Origin: Rhodanobacter sp. OK091
GTDB taxonomy: Bacteria > Pseudomonadota > Gammaproteobacteria > Xanthomonadales > Rhodanobacteraceae
Length of the DNA: 64,000 nucleotides
Reading direction: 5' to 3'
Assembly (NCBI RefSeq): GCF_900142825.1
Contig: NZ_FRCH01000005.1
Span: 62,001 to 126,000, forward strand
Shown: positions 35,579 to 44,738 of the stretch, one piece after another
Layout: every line of letters starts with the position of its first letter
Numbering within the stretch: position 1 is the first letter of the stretch
The notes under the pieces: model-generated
Databases searched by the model: none
Told to the model about the DNA's origin: nothing
Seen by the model: the letters and a program-made list of their open reading frames with translations, nothing else
Program-made: the position numbers and the translations under genes

Positions 35579-37363
35579 ATGACCAGATCAACGCTTCTCA
35601 GGCTGTCGACTTTCAAGTCCCTCGTCGCTAGCGCAGTACTGGTCTGCGCTGCGGCATCCGGCCCGATGTCCCTCGCCAGTGCCACGCAACTGACCCCCGC
35701 TCCTACAGCGGCCGTGCAGTCCACGGGTTCCCGCACGCTTCCAGCGCCGCCGCCGCCCCCAGGCGCCGCACTGCCGACGAAGGATTCGCTGACCGTCCTC
35801 TCGACGCCGACCACTTTCGTGACGTCCGCGCTGCTGCTGGCACCGAACCAGTACACCGGCGCACCCGGTGCAAACCCGAACCAGAACACCTTGGTGCTGT
35901 ATGACACCTCCGGCCAGTGGGGCTGGTTGGGCGAGGCCTATGGCGTGATGGCCGGCAACCTGGTCACCCACGGCAGCAAATACACCTTGCATCCGGCGGT
36001 GAACTACGTCGCGGGCGAACTGGGCAGCTACACCGGTCTGATCTATATCGGCTCGACGTATGGCGAACCGCTGCCGACCGCGCTGCTCGACGACGTGCTG
36101 GCGACCACCAAGCCGGTGCTGTGGATGAACGACAACATCTGGCAGCTGTCGGCCCGTGCCAGCAACTTTGCCGGGCAGTACGGCTTCACGCCCATGTTCT
36201 TCGACTTCAGCAATGCGCTGACGGTGACCTACAAGGGCATTGCACTCCAGCGCAATGCGCTGACGGTTCCTACCGGCCTGCTGCAGACAGCGATCAACGA
36301 CCCCACCAAGGCGCAGGTACTGGCCACGGCAACCAACGACGTCGGCGGCACCATCAACTGGGCCACTCGCGGCGCCAACCTGACCTATATCGGCGAGATC
36401 CCCTTTAGCTATACGGGGCCGAACGACCGCTATCTCGCGGCCGTCGATTTGATCAGCAAGGTATCCAACCCGACCATGCTGTCGCGCAAGCGCGCACTGG
36501 TGCGCATCGAGGATGTCGGCCCGGATGCCGATCCGGCCGAGCTACGTGCGGTCGCTGACTACCTGTATAGCGTGCATGCACCGTTCAGCGTGACGGTGAT
36601 CCCGTACTACGTGGACCCGAACGGTTATTACAACAACGGCATACCGGTTTTCCAGCATCTATACCAATCACCCAACGTGGTCAAAGCGCTGAAATACATG
36701 CAGTCGAGGGGCGGAACACTACTGATGCATGGGTATACGCACCAGTACTCCAATATCGCCAACCCCTACAGCGCGGTCAGTGGTGACGATTTCGAGTTCT
36801 TCCGCGCGCACATCAACTCGAGCAACTATGTGGTCTTCGACACGCCCGTGGCGGAAGACTCCATGTCGTGGGCGCTAGGACGCATCACCAGTGGTCAGCA
36901 GGATTTCGCCAAGGCAGGCCTTTCCGCGCCGACCATTTTCGTGCCGCCGCACTACGCCGCTTCGGCCATCGACTATCAAGTGTTCCAGTCCGCCTTTACC
37001 GCACGCTACGATCGCGGCCTGTACGCGTCAGGCTGGTGCCCGAATGGAGCCTGCGGCACCGGCACACCGGACTACACCAGGATCTACGGCGAGTTCTACC
37101 CGTACCTCGTACGTGACATTTACAACTCGGTGGTGGTGCCGGAGCAGCTTGGCAACGTCGAACTGGTCGAGTTCAACAACAACCCGCCACGCTTTCCTGC
37201 CGACATCCTCTTCAGCGCCAAGTGCAACACCGTTATCCAGGATAGTGTGCAGAGCTTCTTCTTCCACCCATACCTGAATATCAGCTACCTGAAGCAGATC
37301 GTCGCGGGCCTGCAGGCAATGGGCTACACCTTCGTACCTGCGAACACCGTCAAGCAGGGCTGA
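35579..37363 (+). CDS. Secreted DUF2334 (polysaccharide-deacetylase-fold) protein
   Basis: A 594-residue exported protein: signal peptide (about 1-37), a Pro-rich segment (LPAPPPPPGAALP), an N-terminal domain of about 230 residues, and a C-terminal DUF2334 domain related to NodB-type carbohydrate esterases. Candidate metal ligands are Asp in LVRIEDVGPDADP and the two histidines of LLMHGYTHQYS; the VPPHYAAS and FFFHPYLN segments fit the other active-site motifs. It is divergent from wecB and shares its promoter region, so it is a candidate deacetylase or hydrolase for the ManNAc polymer. Substrate is not shown by the sequence. Confidence 0.85.
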   Translation: MTRSTLLRLSTFKSLVASAVLVCAAASGPMSLASATQLTPAPTAAVQSTGSRTLPAPPPPPGAALPTKDSLTVLSTPTTFVTSALLLAPNQYTGAPGANPNQNTLVLYDTSGQWGWLGEAYGVMAGNLVTHGSKYTLHPAVNYVAGELGSYTGLIYIGSTYGEPLPTALLDDVLATTKPVLWMNDNIWQLSARASNFAGQYGFTPMFFDFSNALTVTYKGIALQRNALTVPTGLLQTAINDPTKAQVLATATNDVGGTINWATRGANLTYIGEIPFSYTGPNDRYLAAVDLISKVSNPTMLSRKRALVRIEDVGPDADPAELRAVADYLYSVHAPFSVTVIPYYVDPNGYYNNGIPVFQHLYQSPNVVKALKYMQSRGGTLLMHGYTHQYSNIANPYSAVSGDDFEFFRAHINSSNYVVFDTPVAEDSMSWALGRITSGQQDFAKAGLSAPTIFVPPHYAASAIDYQVFQSAFTARYDRGLYASGWCPNGACGTGTPDYTRIYGEFYPYLVRDIYNSVVVPEQLGNVELVEFNNNPPRFPADILFSAKCNTVIQDSVQSFFFHPYLNISYLKQIVAGLQAMGYTFVPANTVKQG

Positions 37364-37706
37364 CGGATCGTGGCTGGCAGGCCGCCGCTGCATGGCGGCG
37401 ACCTGCCTCTGCGACACATCATCGCCAGCCGATCCAGGTGAGGGGCGCACGTGCCCCGGTGGCCGCTGCGATGCCTTGTTTCCATGCCACCCATTCGATC
37501 GGCACATGACGCCGCTGGACGTTCCCGGAAGGAACGGGCACCACCCCGTGCCGACAGCCGCATGCCATATCGCGTAAAATGCCGAGACGGCCCTGAGCTC
37601 ATTGCGACATTCGCCAGGCCCCGGCACCCCGCCCTGCCTGCAAGCGAGCATCGCTGCCGCGGTGCGCAGCGCCGCCCGACCCCCGAGAGATATCGAGACA
37701 AGCACC
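37364..37706. other. Intergenic region downstream of the DUF2334 gene
   Basis: About 340 bp. A short GC-rich hairpin (GCCGCC/GGCGGC around 37381-37401) follows the DUF2334 gene but has no T run. No gene is supported here; the end should hold the ferredoxin reductase promoter. Confidence 0.4.
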
Positions 37707-38483
37707 ATGGTGGCAATGGCAACCGAGCACGTCATCGACGTGCGGCACTGGAACGACACGCTCTTCAGTTTTCGCACTACGCGCGATCCCGGCTTTCGCT
37801 TCGACAGCGGGCAGTTCGTGATGATCGGATTGGAAACGGACGGACGACCGCTGATGCGTGCGTACTCCATCGCGAGCGCCAACTGGGAAGAGCACCTGGA
37901 GTTCTTCTCGATCAAGGTTGCCGACGGCCCGCTCACCTCGCGCCTGCAGCATCTGCAACCCGGCGACACGCTGATCGTCACGCGCAAACCCACCGGCACG
38001 CTGGTGCTGAACGATCTCAAACCCGGCAAGCATCTGTACCTGCTCGGCACCGGCACCGGACTGGCGCCGTTCATGAGCATCATCCGCGACCCCGACACCT
38101 ACGAACGCTTCGACAAGATCGTGCTGGCCCACGGCGTGCGCCACATCGACGACCTCGCCTACGCCGACTATCTCGAACACGAACTGCCGCAGCATGAGTA
38201 CCTCGGCGAGCTGGTGCGCGAGAAGCTGATCTACTACCCCACGGTCACGCGCGAGGCGTTCCGCCATCGCGGGCGCATCACCGATGCTATCGTCGATGGC
38301 GTGATGAGCGAGACGATCGGTCTGCCGCCACTGAATCCCGCTACCGACCGCGTGATGCTTTGCGGCAGCCCGGTGATGTTGAACGATTTGTGCACGTTGC
38401 TCGACGGCCGCGGATTCCACGCTTCGCCGCGTACGCGCGAGCCCGGCGATTACGTGGTCGAGCGGGCATTCGTGGAGAAGTGA
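37707..38483 (+). CDS. fpr: Ferredoxin-NADP(+) reductase
   Basis: A 258-residue FAD enzyme moving electrons between NADPH and ferredoxin/flavodoxin. FAD binding is shown by RAYSIASANWEEHLEFF, the phosphate segment by GPLTSRLQHL, NADP binding by LLGTGTGLAPFMSIIRDP and LCGSPVMLNDL, and the C-terminus VERAFVEK is typical of bacterial Fpr. I use the ATG at 37707; an ATG three codons later is also possible. Followed by a CT-rich repeat block. Confidence 0.93.
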   Translation: MVAMATEHVIDVRHWNDTLFSFRTTRDPGFRFDSGQFVMIGLETDGRPLMRAYSIASANWEEHLEFFSIKVADGPLTSRLQHLQPGDTLIVTRKPTGTLVLNDLKPGKHLYLLGTGTGLAPFMSIIRDPDTYERFDKIVLAHGVRHIDDLAYADYLEHELPQHEYLGELVREKLIYYPTVTREAFRHRGRITDAIVDGVMSETIGLPPLNPATDRVMLCGSPVMLNDLCTLLDGRGFHASPRTREPGDYVVERAFVEK

Positions 38484-38510
38484 CCTGCGAGGAGCGAGTG
38501 GAGGCACAGC

Positions 38511-38551
38511 TTTCTCTCGTTTCTCACCCCTCTCCACTCACTTCTGCTCCA
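38511..38551. repeat. CT-rich dispersed repeat, second copy
   Basis: A block containing TTTCTCTCGTTTCTCACCCC and TCTCCACTCACTTCT, closely resembling the units of the tandem array at 21-100. It lies in the gap after the ferredoxin reductase gene. The bases before it include GGAGCGAGTGGAGG, which resembles the complementary strand of the same element. Confidence 0.65.
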
Positions 38552-38583
38552 ATCCCTGCATCGCCCGCATCGACCAGACCAGC

Positions 38584-39069
38584 ATGATGGATATCGCGTT
38601 GTACGTACTCGCCGCATTGTTGATCGTCGGGGGTCTGGCCGGTGCCGTGCTGCCGACGTTGCCGGGGATTCCGATGCTCTTCGGCGGGATATGGCTGGTC
38701 GCCGCAGTAGACGATTACCGGCATCTCGGCCTGTGGTGGCTGCTGGTCATCGGCGCACTGGGCAGCCTCGGCGTCATCGTGGATTTCGTCGCCAGCACGC
38801 TGGGCGCCAAACGCGTCGGCGCCAGCAAGCTGGCCTTGTGGGGCGCCACGGTGGGCACTCTGATCGGGATGTTCTTCGGCATTCCCGGCCTGCTGTTGGG
38901 ACCGTTTCTCGGCGCGCTCGGCGGTGAGCTTGCATCCGGCACCAGCGTGCTGCGGTCGGCGCACGTAGGGGTCGGCACCTGGCTCGGCCTGCTGTTCGGC
39001 ACGCTGGTCAAACTCGTGCTCTCGTTCGTGATGGTCGGCTTGTTCGGCGTGGCGATGCTGTTTGGTTGA
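38584..39069 (+). CDS. DUF456 family membrane protein
   Basis: A 161-residue, almost entirely hydrophobic inner-membrane protein with about four or five TM segments and the glycine-rich motifs of DUF456 (LAGAVLPTLPGIPMLFGGIW and FGIPGLLLGPFLGALGGE). Role unknown; the glycine-zipper-like repeats are typical. Start is the first of two consecutive ATGs. Convergent with the TfoX-N gene 12 bp away. Confidence 0.88.
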   Translation: MMDIALYVLAALLIVGGLAGAVLPTLPGIPMLFGGIWLVAAVDDYRHLGLWWLLVIGALGSLGVIVDFVASTLGAKRVGASKLALWGATVGTLIGMFFGIPGLLLGPFLGALGGELASGTSVLRSAHVGVGTWLGLLFGTLVKLVLSFVMVGLFGVAMLFG

Positions 39070-39081
39070 CCGGGCCGCAGG

Positions 39082-39435
39082 TCAGCGACGCGATCTGCGC
39101 GGCGCGCCGGCGGCGCTCTTCGCCAGCCAGCCGGCCAGCTGCACCGTGTCGCGACTGAGCGCAGCGGGCAGCACGATGTAATGCCGGCTCGGCGCCGCAC
39201 CCGGCTGGGCGATCAGCCGCGACGCGCCGGCGAGCTGCAGCAGCGCCGGCTGGTCGGCGGGCGCCAGTTTCAACGCCATGCCGCCTGCCGTCAGCCAAGC
39301 ACACGGCTTTTCATCGAGCCAGGCCATCAGCCCACCGAACATCGGCTTGAAGCGCAGATCATGCAGCTTGCCCAGATGCGCGGCCGCGTCCTCGAGCTCG
39401 CCACGCATGACAGCGAGTGCCGCCGGCATGCTCAT
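39082..39435 (-). CDS. TfoX N-terminal domain protein
   Basis: A 117-residue protein with the TfoX/Sxy N-terminal fold (LRFKPMFGGLMAWLDEKPCA, then AGGMALKLAP) but no TfoX C-terminal domain. Standalone TfoX-N proteins are common; a competence role as in Sxy should not be assumed. Its ATG at 39435 overlaps the upstream hemolysin III gene stop by 4 nt. C-terminus is basic (APRRSRR). Confidence 0.85.
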   Translation of the reverse strand: MSMPAALAVMRGELEDAAAHLGKLHDLRFKPMFGGLMAWLDEKPCAWLTAGGMALKLAPADQPALLQLAGASRLIAQPGAAPSRHYIVLPAALSRDTVQLAGWLAKSAAGAPRRSRR

Positions 39436-40100
39436 GTCCGCGCGTCGGGAATCACGTACAGCAGCACGGCGAGGAAATGCAGCACGCTGCCGGCCAGCAC
39501 GAACACGTGCCACAGCGCATGGTGGTACGGCAGCCGCCGCCACAGATAGAACGGCACGCCCAGCGTATAGGCCGCGCCGCCGCCGATCAGCAACAGCATG
39601 CCGCCGGCCTGCAGGTGTTTGCTGAGCGGCTCGAACGCGACCATGCCGATCCAGCCCATGCCCACATACAGCAGCACGGCCAGTTTGTGATAACGCTTGA
39701 ACAGGCCCAGCTCCAGCACACTGCCGGCCAGCGCCAGCATCCACACCGCCACGAACAGGCTCCAGCCCCAGACACCGGGCAGCGCGATCAAGGTGAACGG
39801 TGTATAGGTGCCGGCGATCAACACATAGATCGCGATGTGATCGAGCGCGCGCAGGGCCGGCTTGGCGGCGGCGACGGAAATCGAGTGGTACAGCGTGGAG
39901 GCGGTATACAGCAGCACCAGTGACGTGCCGAACACCGCGCAGGCGACCACGGTGAGCGCATTGCCATGCAACGCCGCAAACGCCACCAGCGTGGCCAGCC
40001 CGGCGATGCTGAGCACGATGCCGACGCCGTGAATGACGCTGCTGGCCAGTTCGTCGCCGAAGCTGTAGCGCGGGATCAGCGCGCCGGATGTGACGGACAT
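39432..40100 (-). CDS. Hemolysin III / PAQR family membrane protein
   Basis: A 222-residue seven-TM protein of the YqfA/hemolysin III family. Metal-binding PAQR residues are visible: SxxxH in ASSVIHGVG, LYTASTLYHSI, ALDHIAIYVLIAGTYTPF and the C-terminal HHALWHVFVLAGSVLHF. AGGAG precedes the ATG at good spacing. Despite the name, haemolytic activity is not implied; homologues affect membrane lipid homeostasis. Confidence 0.93.
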   Translation of the reverse strand: MSVTSGALIPRYSFGDELASSVIHGVGIVLSIAGLATLVAFAALHGNALTVVACAVFGTSLVLLYTASTLYHSISVAAAKPALRALDHIAIYVLIAGTYTPFTLIALPGVWGWSLFVAVWMLALAGSVLELGLFKRYHKLAVLLYVGMGWIGMVAFEPLSKHLQAGGMLLLIGGGAAYTLGVPFYLWRRLPYHHALWHVFVLAGSVLHFLAVLLYVIPDART

Positions 40101-40440
40101 GGTGAACTCCTGACTGCGCGGCAGGCCTGCCAGCGCCCCGACTACCTTAACGGGCGCGTCGACGCTTGCCTACCGTTGACCCACCTTGCTGCGTAACCAC
40201 AGCCATCCCTTGAGTTCAAGGTGGTCGCCGTTCTTCCCGGCACGCCTGGCCGGTTGCCGATGATGGATTTTGCAGAAGTACCTCGCGACCCGCGACAATG
40301 CCGCCCCCGTATGGCCGTCCAGCCGCCTGCTTGCGCAAGATCACCGCAGAGGCATACGCTGCAGTCGCGGCACCGCGATCCCCCTGCTCACGCAGCGCGA
40401 CTGCCGCCACATCCCCACAGTCGATGTCAGGAGGTCGCCC
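40101..40440. other. Divergent intergenic region
   Basis: About 340 bp between the hemolysin III and TonB-like genes. It should contain both promoters. No hairpin, RNA or further gene was recognised. Confidence 0.4.
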
Positions 40441-41109
40441 ATGTCGTCCGCAAGCCTGGCCGTTGCTCATCGCCCACACCCCGACAGTGCACGCATCGCC
40501 GCCCTCAGCGCCGCGATGGCACTCAACCTGGCCGTCATCCTGATTGCCACCCGACCGATCACTCCGGCGCAATTGGCGGTAGTCAGCCAGCTCACTCCGG
40601 CGTCGCTGATCCGCATCATCGATCCACCGGCGGTGCTTCCGCCGCCGCTGCCGGTCGAGCTGAAACCGTTGCCGCATCCACCGATACCGCCGCGGGCGCT
40701 TCCGCGCCCCACACCGGTCAGCCCGCCTGTCGTCATGCCCAGCGAGGAAGGCCGTATCGCCGCGCCGCCGATCAGCGCGCCGACGCTGCTGCCCAGCGAT
40801 GCCGCTCCCGGCGCGGCGGTGGCGGCACCCGCGATCGAGGCCAGCCTGGCCTATCGCGTGGCCCCGTTGCGTTTCCCCGCGCAGGCCCGGCAACAGCGCA
40901 TGCACGGCACCGTGCTGTTGCGAGTGCTGGTGGATGAAACCGGCAAGCCGCTGCAAGTGACGGTGGAACAGGGCAGCGGCTATGCCCTGCTCGACCGCAG
41001 CGCACGGGATCAGGTCCTCGCCGGATGGCGCTTCCTGCCCGCGATGGTGAATGGGCAGGCGGTGCGTGCATGGGCCCGGGTGCCAGTGAGTTTCCAGCTG
41101 CTCGATTGA
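40441..41109 (+). CDS. TonB-family protein
   Basis: A 222-residue protein with one N-terminal membrane anchor (about 20-40), a long Pro-rich periplasmic spacer (PPAVLPPPLPVELKPLPHPP and onward), and a C-terminal TonB domain (RVAPLRFPAQARQQRMHGTV, then VLVDETGKPLQVTVEQGSGY). It would couple the proton-motive force to outer-membrane receptors. No exbB/exbD genes are adjacent, so it probably uses components encoded elsewhere. AGGAGG lies 7 nt before the ATG, which fixes the start. Confidence 0.9.
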   Translation: MSSASLAVAHRPHPDSARIAALSAAMALNLAVILIATRPITPAQLAVVSQLTPASLIRIIDPPAVLPPPLPVELKPLPHPPIPPRALPRPTPVSPPVVMPSEEGRIAAPPISAPTLLPSDAAPGAAVAAPAIEASLAYRVAPLRFPAQARQQRMHGTVLLRVLVDETGKPLQVTVEQGSGYALLDRSARDQVLAGWRFLPAMVNGQAVRAWARVPVSFQLLD

Positions 41110-41119
41110 CCGCCGCACC

Positions 41120-41153
41120 AAGCCCGGCCGCACCAAGCCCGGCCGGGCTTTTC
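41120..41153 (+). terminator. Probable terminator after the TonB-like gene
   Basis: A 10-bp stem (41120-41129 with 41141-41150) ending in four T residues. It is built from a direct repeat of GCACCAAGCCCGGCC, so alternative pairing is possible. Confidence 0.6.
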
Positions 41154-41284
41154 CAGGTCCGCAGGCGCTCGCCCTACGAGCCGGCGCGGACGCTTCAACG
41201 TGGCGAATATCCGACTGCCGGCTTACGCGTCTTTAACGATACGCATGCTCCACTGGCGCCCATCCACCCTGCCAGGTTTCATGC

Positions 41285-41863
41285 ATGGGCAAGCACTCGA
41301 ACACCTTGAAAACCCTGCGCGCGATCGCGCTCGAACATGGCGCCGCCGAGCAGCCCGATCTCGCCTTGATGGCACGCGAACTGGGTAGGGTGGTGCATCA
41401 GAATGCACCGGCAATGGCCGCACGCCTGGCTCCGCTGCATGCACGCCGACGCGGCTTCGAACGCTGGCTGCTGGCCGAGCGCAGCAAACCGGCACTCAGC
41501 GTGCTGGTGATGGCATGGCCACCGAATCATCTCACCCCGGTACACGATCACGCCGGCTTGTGGGGCCTGGAATTGACCCTGCATGGCGCACTGGAAGTGC
41601 AGTCGTACAGACGCGATCCCGTCTCGGGCGACTTGCGCATGCAAGGCCTCGACTGGCTCGGCCCGGGCGACGCCACCTGGTTCGAAGGCGATCGGCACTA
41701 TGCGCACCGCTGCCGCAATCTGTCCCGCTACGATACGGCGCTCACCCTTCACGTCTACGGCGGCAATCTGGCAGAGTACCTCGCGTACGAGCAGGCGGAG
41801 CCGGCCGGGCGATGGATCGCACAGCCCCAGCGCAGTGCGATTGCCGGGCATCTGTTGCGCTGA
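41285..41863 (+). CDS. Cysteine dioxygenase-type thiol dioxygenase (cupin)
   Basis: A 192-residue cupin with the three-histidine iron site of thiol dioxygenases: HxH in TPVHDHAGLWGLELTLHG and the third histidine in HYAHRCRN. Substrate could be cysteine or 3-mercaptopropionate; bacterial members of this length vary. It is followed 30 bp later by an FAD/NAD(P)-binding protein, suggesting a small oxidation operon. Confidence 0.87.
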   Translation: MGKHSNTLKTLRAIALEHGAAEQPDLALMARELGRVVHQNAPAMAARLAPLHARRRGFERWLLAERSKPALSVLVMAWPPNHLTPVHDHAGLWGLELTLHGALEVQSYRRDPVSGDLRMQGLDWLGPGDATWFEGDRHYAHRCRNLSRYDTALTLHVYGGNLAEYLAYEQAEPAGRWIAQPQRSAIAGHLLR

Positions 41864-41893
41864 CTCGCACGACACTACCCAACAAGGAATTTC

Positions 41894-43258
41894 ATGTTTC
41901 GACGGGTCGCCATCATCGGTGGCGGTGCCGCGGCAGCCACGCTGCTCAGCGAACTGCTGGAGCGCAAGCCGCCGCAGCCGCTGCATCTGGACTGGTATAC
42001 GGGCGGCGGCACGTCTGCGCGCGGCGTGGCCTACAGCACCAAGTCGGACCGCCACCTGCTGAACGTGCGGGCAGCGTCGATGAGCATGTTCGCCGGCAGG
42101 CCGCGCGGTTTTCTGGACTTCGTGCAGCGCGATGATCCGGCGATCTCCGGCACCGACTTCCTGCCGCGCCACCGCTACGGCGACTATCTGGAGGCGGAAG
42201 TGGCGCGCGCACTGCAGCAGGGCAAGACGCACGGACATGACGTGAACATCATCCCATTCGCGGTCGATGCGCTGGTGCCCGAGCGCGAGGGCGCCACCGT
42301 GATCCACGGCGAGGAAAGCCACCAGGTGGATGCCGCCGTGCTGGCGCTGGGCGCACTGACGCCGCAGCCGCTACCCGGCGTCAGCGCCGGCGCACTGGTC
42401 AGCGGCCGCTACGTGGTGGATCCGTGGAGCTTGCTGGCCGCTGCCGGCGAGTTGCAGCCGCCGCGCAAAGTTGTGCTGATCGGGCTGGGGCTCACCGCGG
42501 TCGACGTCCTGCTCGACCTCTCCGTGCAATGGCCGCAGACCGAATTCATCGCGATCTCCCGTCACGGCCTGTTGCCCGAGGCGCATCTGCATGCGGCCGC
42601 CGCGCCCGCCGGTGACAGCGCCGAACTGATCGAGGCGATGCATGACGCACCGGAAATCCGGCACTGGATGCACCTGATGCGCGAGGCGATCGCGCAGGAA
42701 GGCAAGGAGTGGCGCACCGTCTTCGACAGTGTGCGGCCGCACGTGCCCGGCCTATGGGCCGATCTGCCGCTGGAACAACGCGCGCGCTTCATGCGCCATG
42801 CGCGCTGGGCCTGGGAGCGCGTCCGTCACCGCATGCCGCCGCAGGTGGGCGCGGCGATCAGCGTGCTGGAGCAGACCGGACGCCTGCAACGCCAGCGCGG
42901 ACGCGTGCAGTCGGTGGACGCCTTCGGCGACGCGTTGCAGCTGAACCTGAGCCACGCCGGCAAGACGCGCACCTTGAATGCCGACCTGATCGTTCAGACC
43001 GTCGGCCTGGATACCGACGTGCGTCGAACCAGCCATCGGCTGATCAGCCAACTGCTGACCAATGCGCACATCACGGCCGACCCACTCGGGCTGGGCGTCA
43101 AGGCCGACACGGATGGCCGGCTGCAACATGACAGCCAGCACTGGCCGCACCTGTTCGCCATCGGCAGCCTGTTGCGCGGCACGCTCTGGGAATCCACCGC
43201 GATGCCGGAGATTCGCCAGCAGGCGCGCCATCTGGCCGATCGGCTGCTGAGCGCCTAG
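41894..43258 (+). CDS. FAD/NAD(P)-binding oxidoreductase (NAD_binding_9 type)
   Basis: A 454-residue flavoprotein with the N-terminal dinucleotide fold VAIIGGGAAAATLLSELL and a second one around VVLIGLGLTAVDVLLDL. The segment ARGVAYSTKSDRHLLNVRA is typical of the family with PF13454. No substrate is known. It is downstream of the thiol dioxygenase and 17 bp upstream of cardiolipin synthase, all on the plus strand. Confidence 0.85.
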   Translation: MFRRVAIIGGGAAAATLLSELLERKPPQPLHLDWYTGGGTSARGVAYSTKSDRHLLNVRAASMSMFAGRPRGFLDFVQRDDPAISGTDFLPRHRYGDYLEAEVARALQQGKTHGHDVNIIPFAVDALVPEREGATVIHGEESHQVDAAVLALGALTPQPLPGVSAGALVSGRYVVDPWSLLAAAGELQPPRKVVLIGLGLTAVDVLLDLSVQWPQTEFIAISRHGLLPEAHLHAAAAPAGDSAELIEAMHDAPEIRHWMHLMREAIAQEGKEWRTVFDSVRPHVPGLWADLPLEQRARFMRHARWAWERVRHRMPPQVGAAISVLEQTGRLQRQRGRVQSVDAFGDALQLNLSHAGKTRTLNADLIVQTVGLDTDVRRTSHRLISQLLTNAHITADPLGLGVKADTDGRLQHDSQHWPHLFAIGSLLRGTLWESTAMPEIRQQARHLADRLLSA

Positions 43259-43275
43259 CGCCGCCGGCGCCCGCG

Positions 43276-44664
43276 ATGACAGCCAGCGCATTCACCCTCG
43301 GCATCGCCTTGCTGCACTTGCTGGGCATGTTCGCGGCGATGCACGCGGTGATGTATACGCGCACACCGCAGGGCGCGATCGGCTGGGCGCTGGGTCTGTT
43401 GTTGCTGCCGTACGTGACCTTGCTGCCGTACCTGTATCTGGGCTCCAGCCGCTTTCTAGGTTATCGCGTGGGGCATCGCCCGTTGCCGCGCTCGGTATCT
43501 GCCGCGGCGGACACGCTCGCCATCGACTCAGGCTGCACTCGTTTCGCCGCGATCAGCGCGCTGCAGGGGCGGCCATTTCGCGGCGGCCATAAACTGCGCC
43601 TGCTGATCAACGGCGAAGCCGCGTTCGACGTGATGCTGGCAGCCATGGCCGCGGCCGAGCACTGCTTGCTGGTGCAGTTCTTCATCATCCACGACGACGC
43701 GCTGGGCCGGCGCCTGCAGCAAATACTGCTTGAGCGCGCGGCCGCCGGCGTGCAGGTCTGCGTGCTGTTCGATGGTATCGGCAGCCATGCGCTGCCGCGG
43801 CATTATGTCGACACGCTGCGCGCCGGCGGCGTGGCGATCCACCGGTTTGCCACCCATCGCTGGCGCAACCGGCTGCAGCTGAATTTTCGCAACCATCGCA
43901 AGATCGTGGTGGTGGACGGTGCGCGCGCCTTCGTCGGCGGCCTCAACGTGGGCGACGAATACCTGGGCCTGAAACCGCCGTTGGCGCCGTGGCGCGATAC
44001 CCAGCTGGAATTGCAAGGACCGGCCGTAGCCGACCTGCAGCAGCTGTTTGCCGACGACTGGCAGTGGATCACCGGCACGCGACCTCCGCTGCTGCCGTCA
44101 CCACCTTGTGACGGCAACGCCACTGCGCTGGTCGTCGCCAGCGGCCCGGCCGATCTGCAGGAAACCGGCTCGCTGTTCTTCGCTGCCGCCATCAACGCGG
44201 CACGTCAGCGCGTATGGCTGAGCACGCCTTACTACGTTCCCGACCACGCCGTGCGTGCGGCGCTGCAGCTGGCGGTGTTGCGCGGGGTCGACGTGCGCGT
44301 GCTGATTCCGGTCCGCCCGGATCACCACACGGTATTTCTCGCCTCCACCTTGCATGCCTATCACGCGGTGCGCACCGGCATTCGCGTCTTCCGCTACCAG
44401 CCCGGCTTCCTGCACCAGAAAGCGCTGCTGATCGACAGCGACAGCGCCGCGATCGGCAGCATGAACCTGGACAGTCGCTCGTTCCGTCTCAACTTCGAGG
44501 TCGCTGCGCTGGCCGTCGACCCCGCTTTCGCCGCCGACGTGGCGACGATGCTGACGGAGGATTTCCGCCATGCCCGGGCCGTGGACGAGCGCGAATACCG
44601 CGATGCGCCGTACCTGCGCCGGGTGGCGATGCACGTGGCGCGGCTGTTCGATCCGCTGCTGTAG
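43276..44664 (+). CDS. cls: Cardiolipin synthase (phospholipase D family)
   Basis: A 462-residue membrane enzyme condensing phosphatidylglycerols into cardiolipin. Two N-terminal TM segments (about 5-25 and 35-55) are followed by two PLD HKD motifs: NHRKIVVVDGARAFVGG and HQKALLIDSDSAAIGSMN. Length and layout match ClsA-type enzymes. Last gene of the thiol-dioxygenase-FAD-cls run; a secreted esterase gene follows after 74 bp. Confidence 0.93.
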   Translation: MTASAFTLGIALLHLLGMFAAMHAVMYTRTPQGAIGWALGLLLLPYVTLLPYLYLGSSRFLGYRVGHRPLPRSVSAAADTLAIDSGCTRFAAISALQGRPFRGGHKLRLLINGEAAFDVMLAAMAAAEHCLLVQFFIIHDDALGRRLQQILLERAAAGVQVCVLFDGIGSHALPRHYVDTLRAGGVAIHRFATHRWRNRLQLNFRNHRKIVVVDGARAFVGGLNVGDEYLGLKPPLAPWRDTQLELQGPAVADLQQLFADDWQWITGTRPPLLPSPPCDGNATALVVASGPADLQETGSLFFAAAINAARQRVWLSTPYYVPDHAVRAALQLAVLRGVDVRVLIPVRPDHHTVFLASTLHAYHAVRTGIRVFRYQPGFLHQKALLIDSDSAAIGSMNLDSRSFRLNFEVAALAVDPAFAADVATMLTEDFRHARAVDEREYRDAPYLRRVAMHVARLFDPLL

Positions 44665-44738
44665 GCGATGCGGCGATGCGGCTCGCCCACCGCGCGGCAT
44701 CATCATGAACTGGAGTACTTCATCGTGGATTTCCTGCC

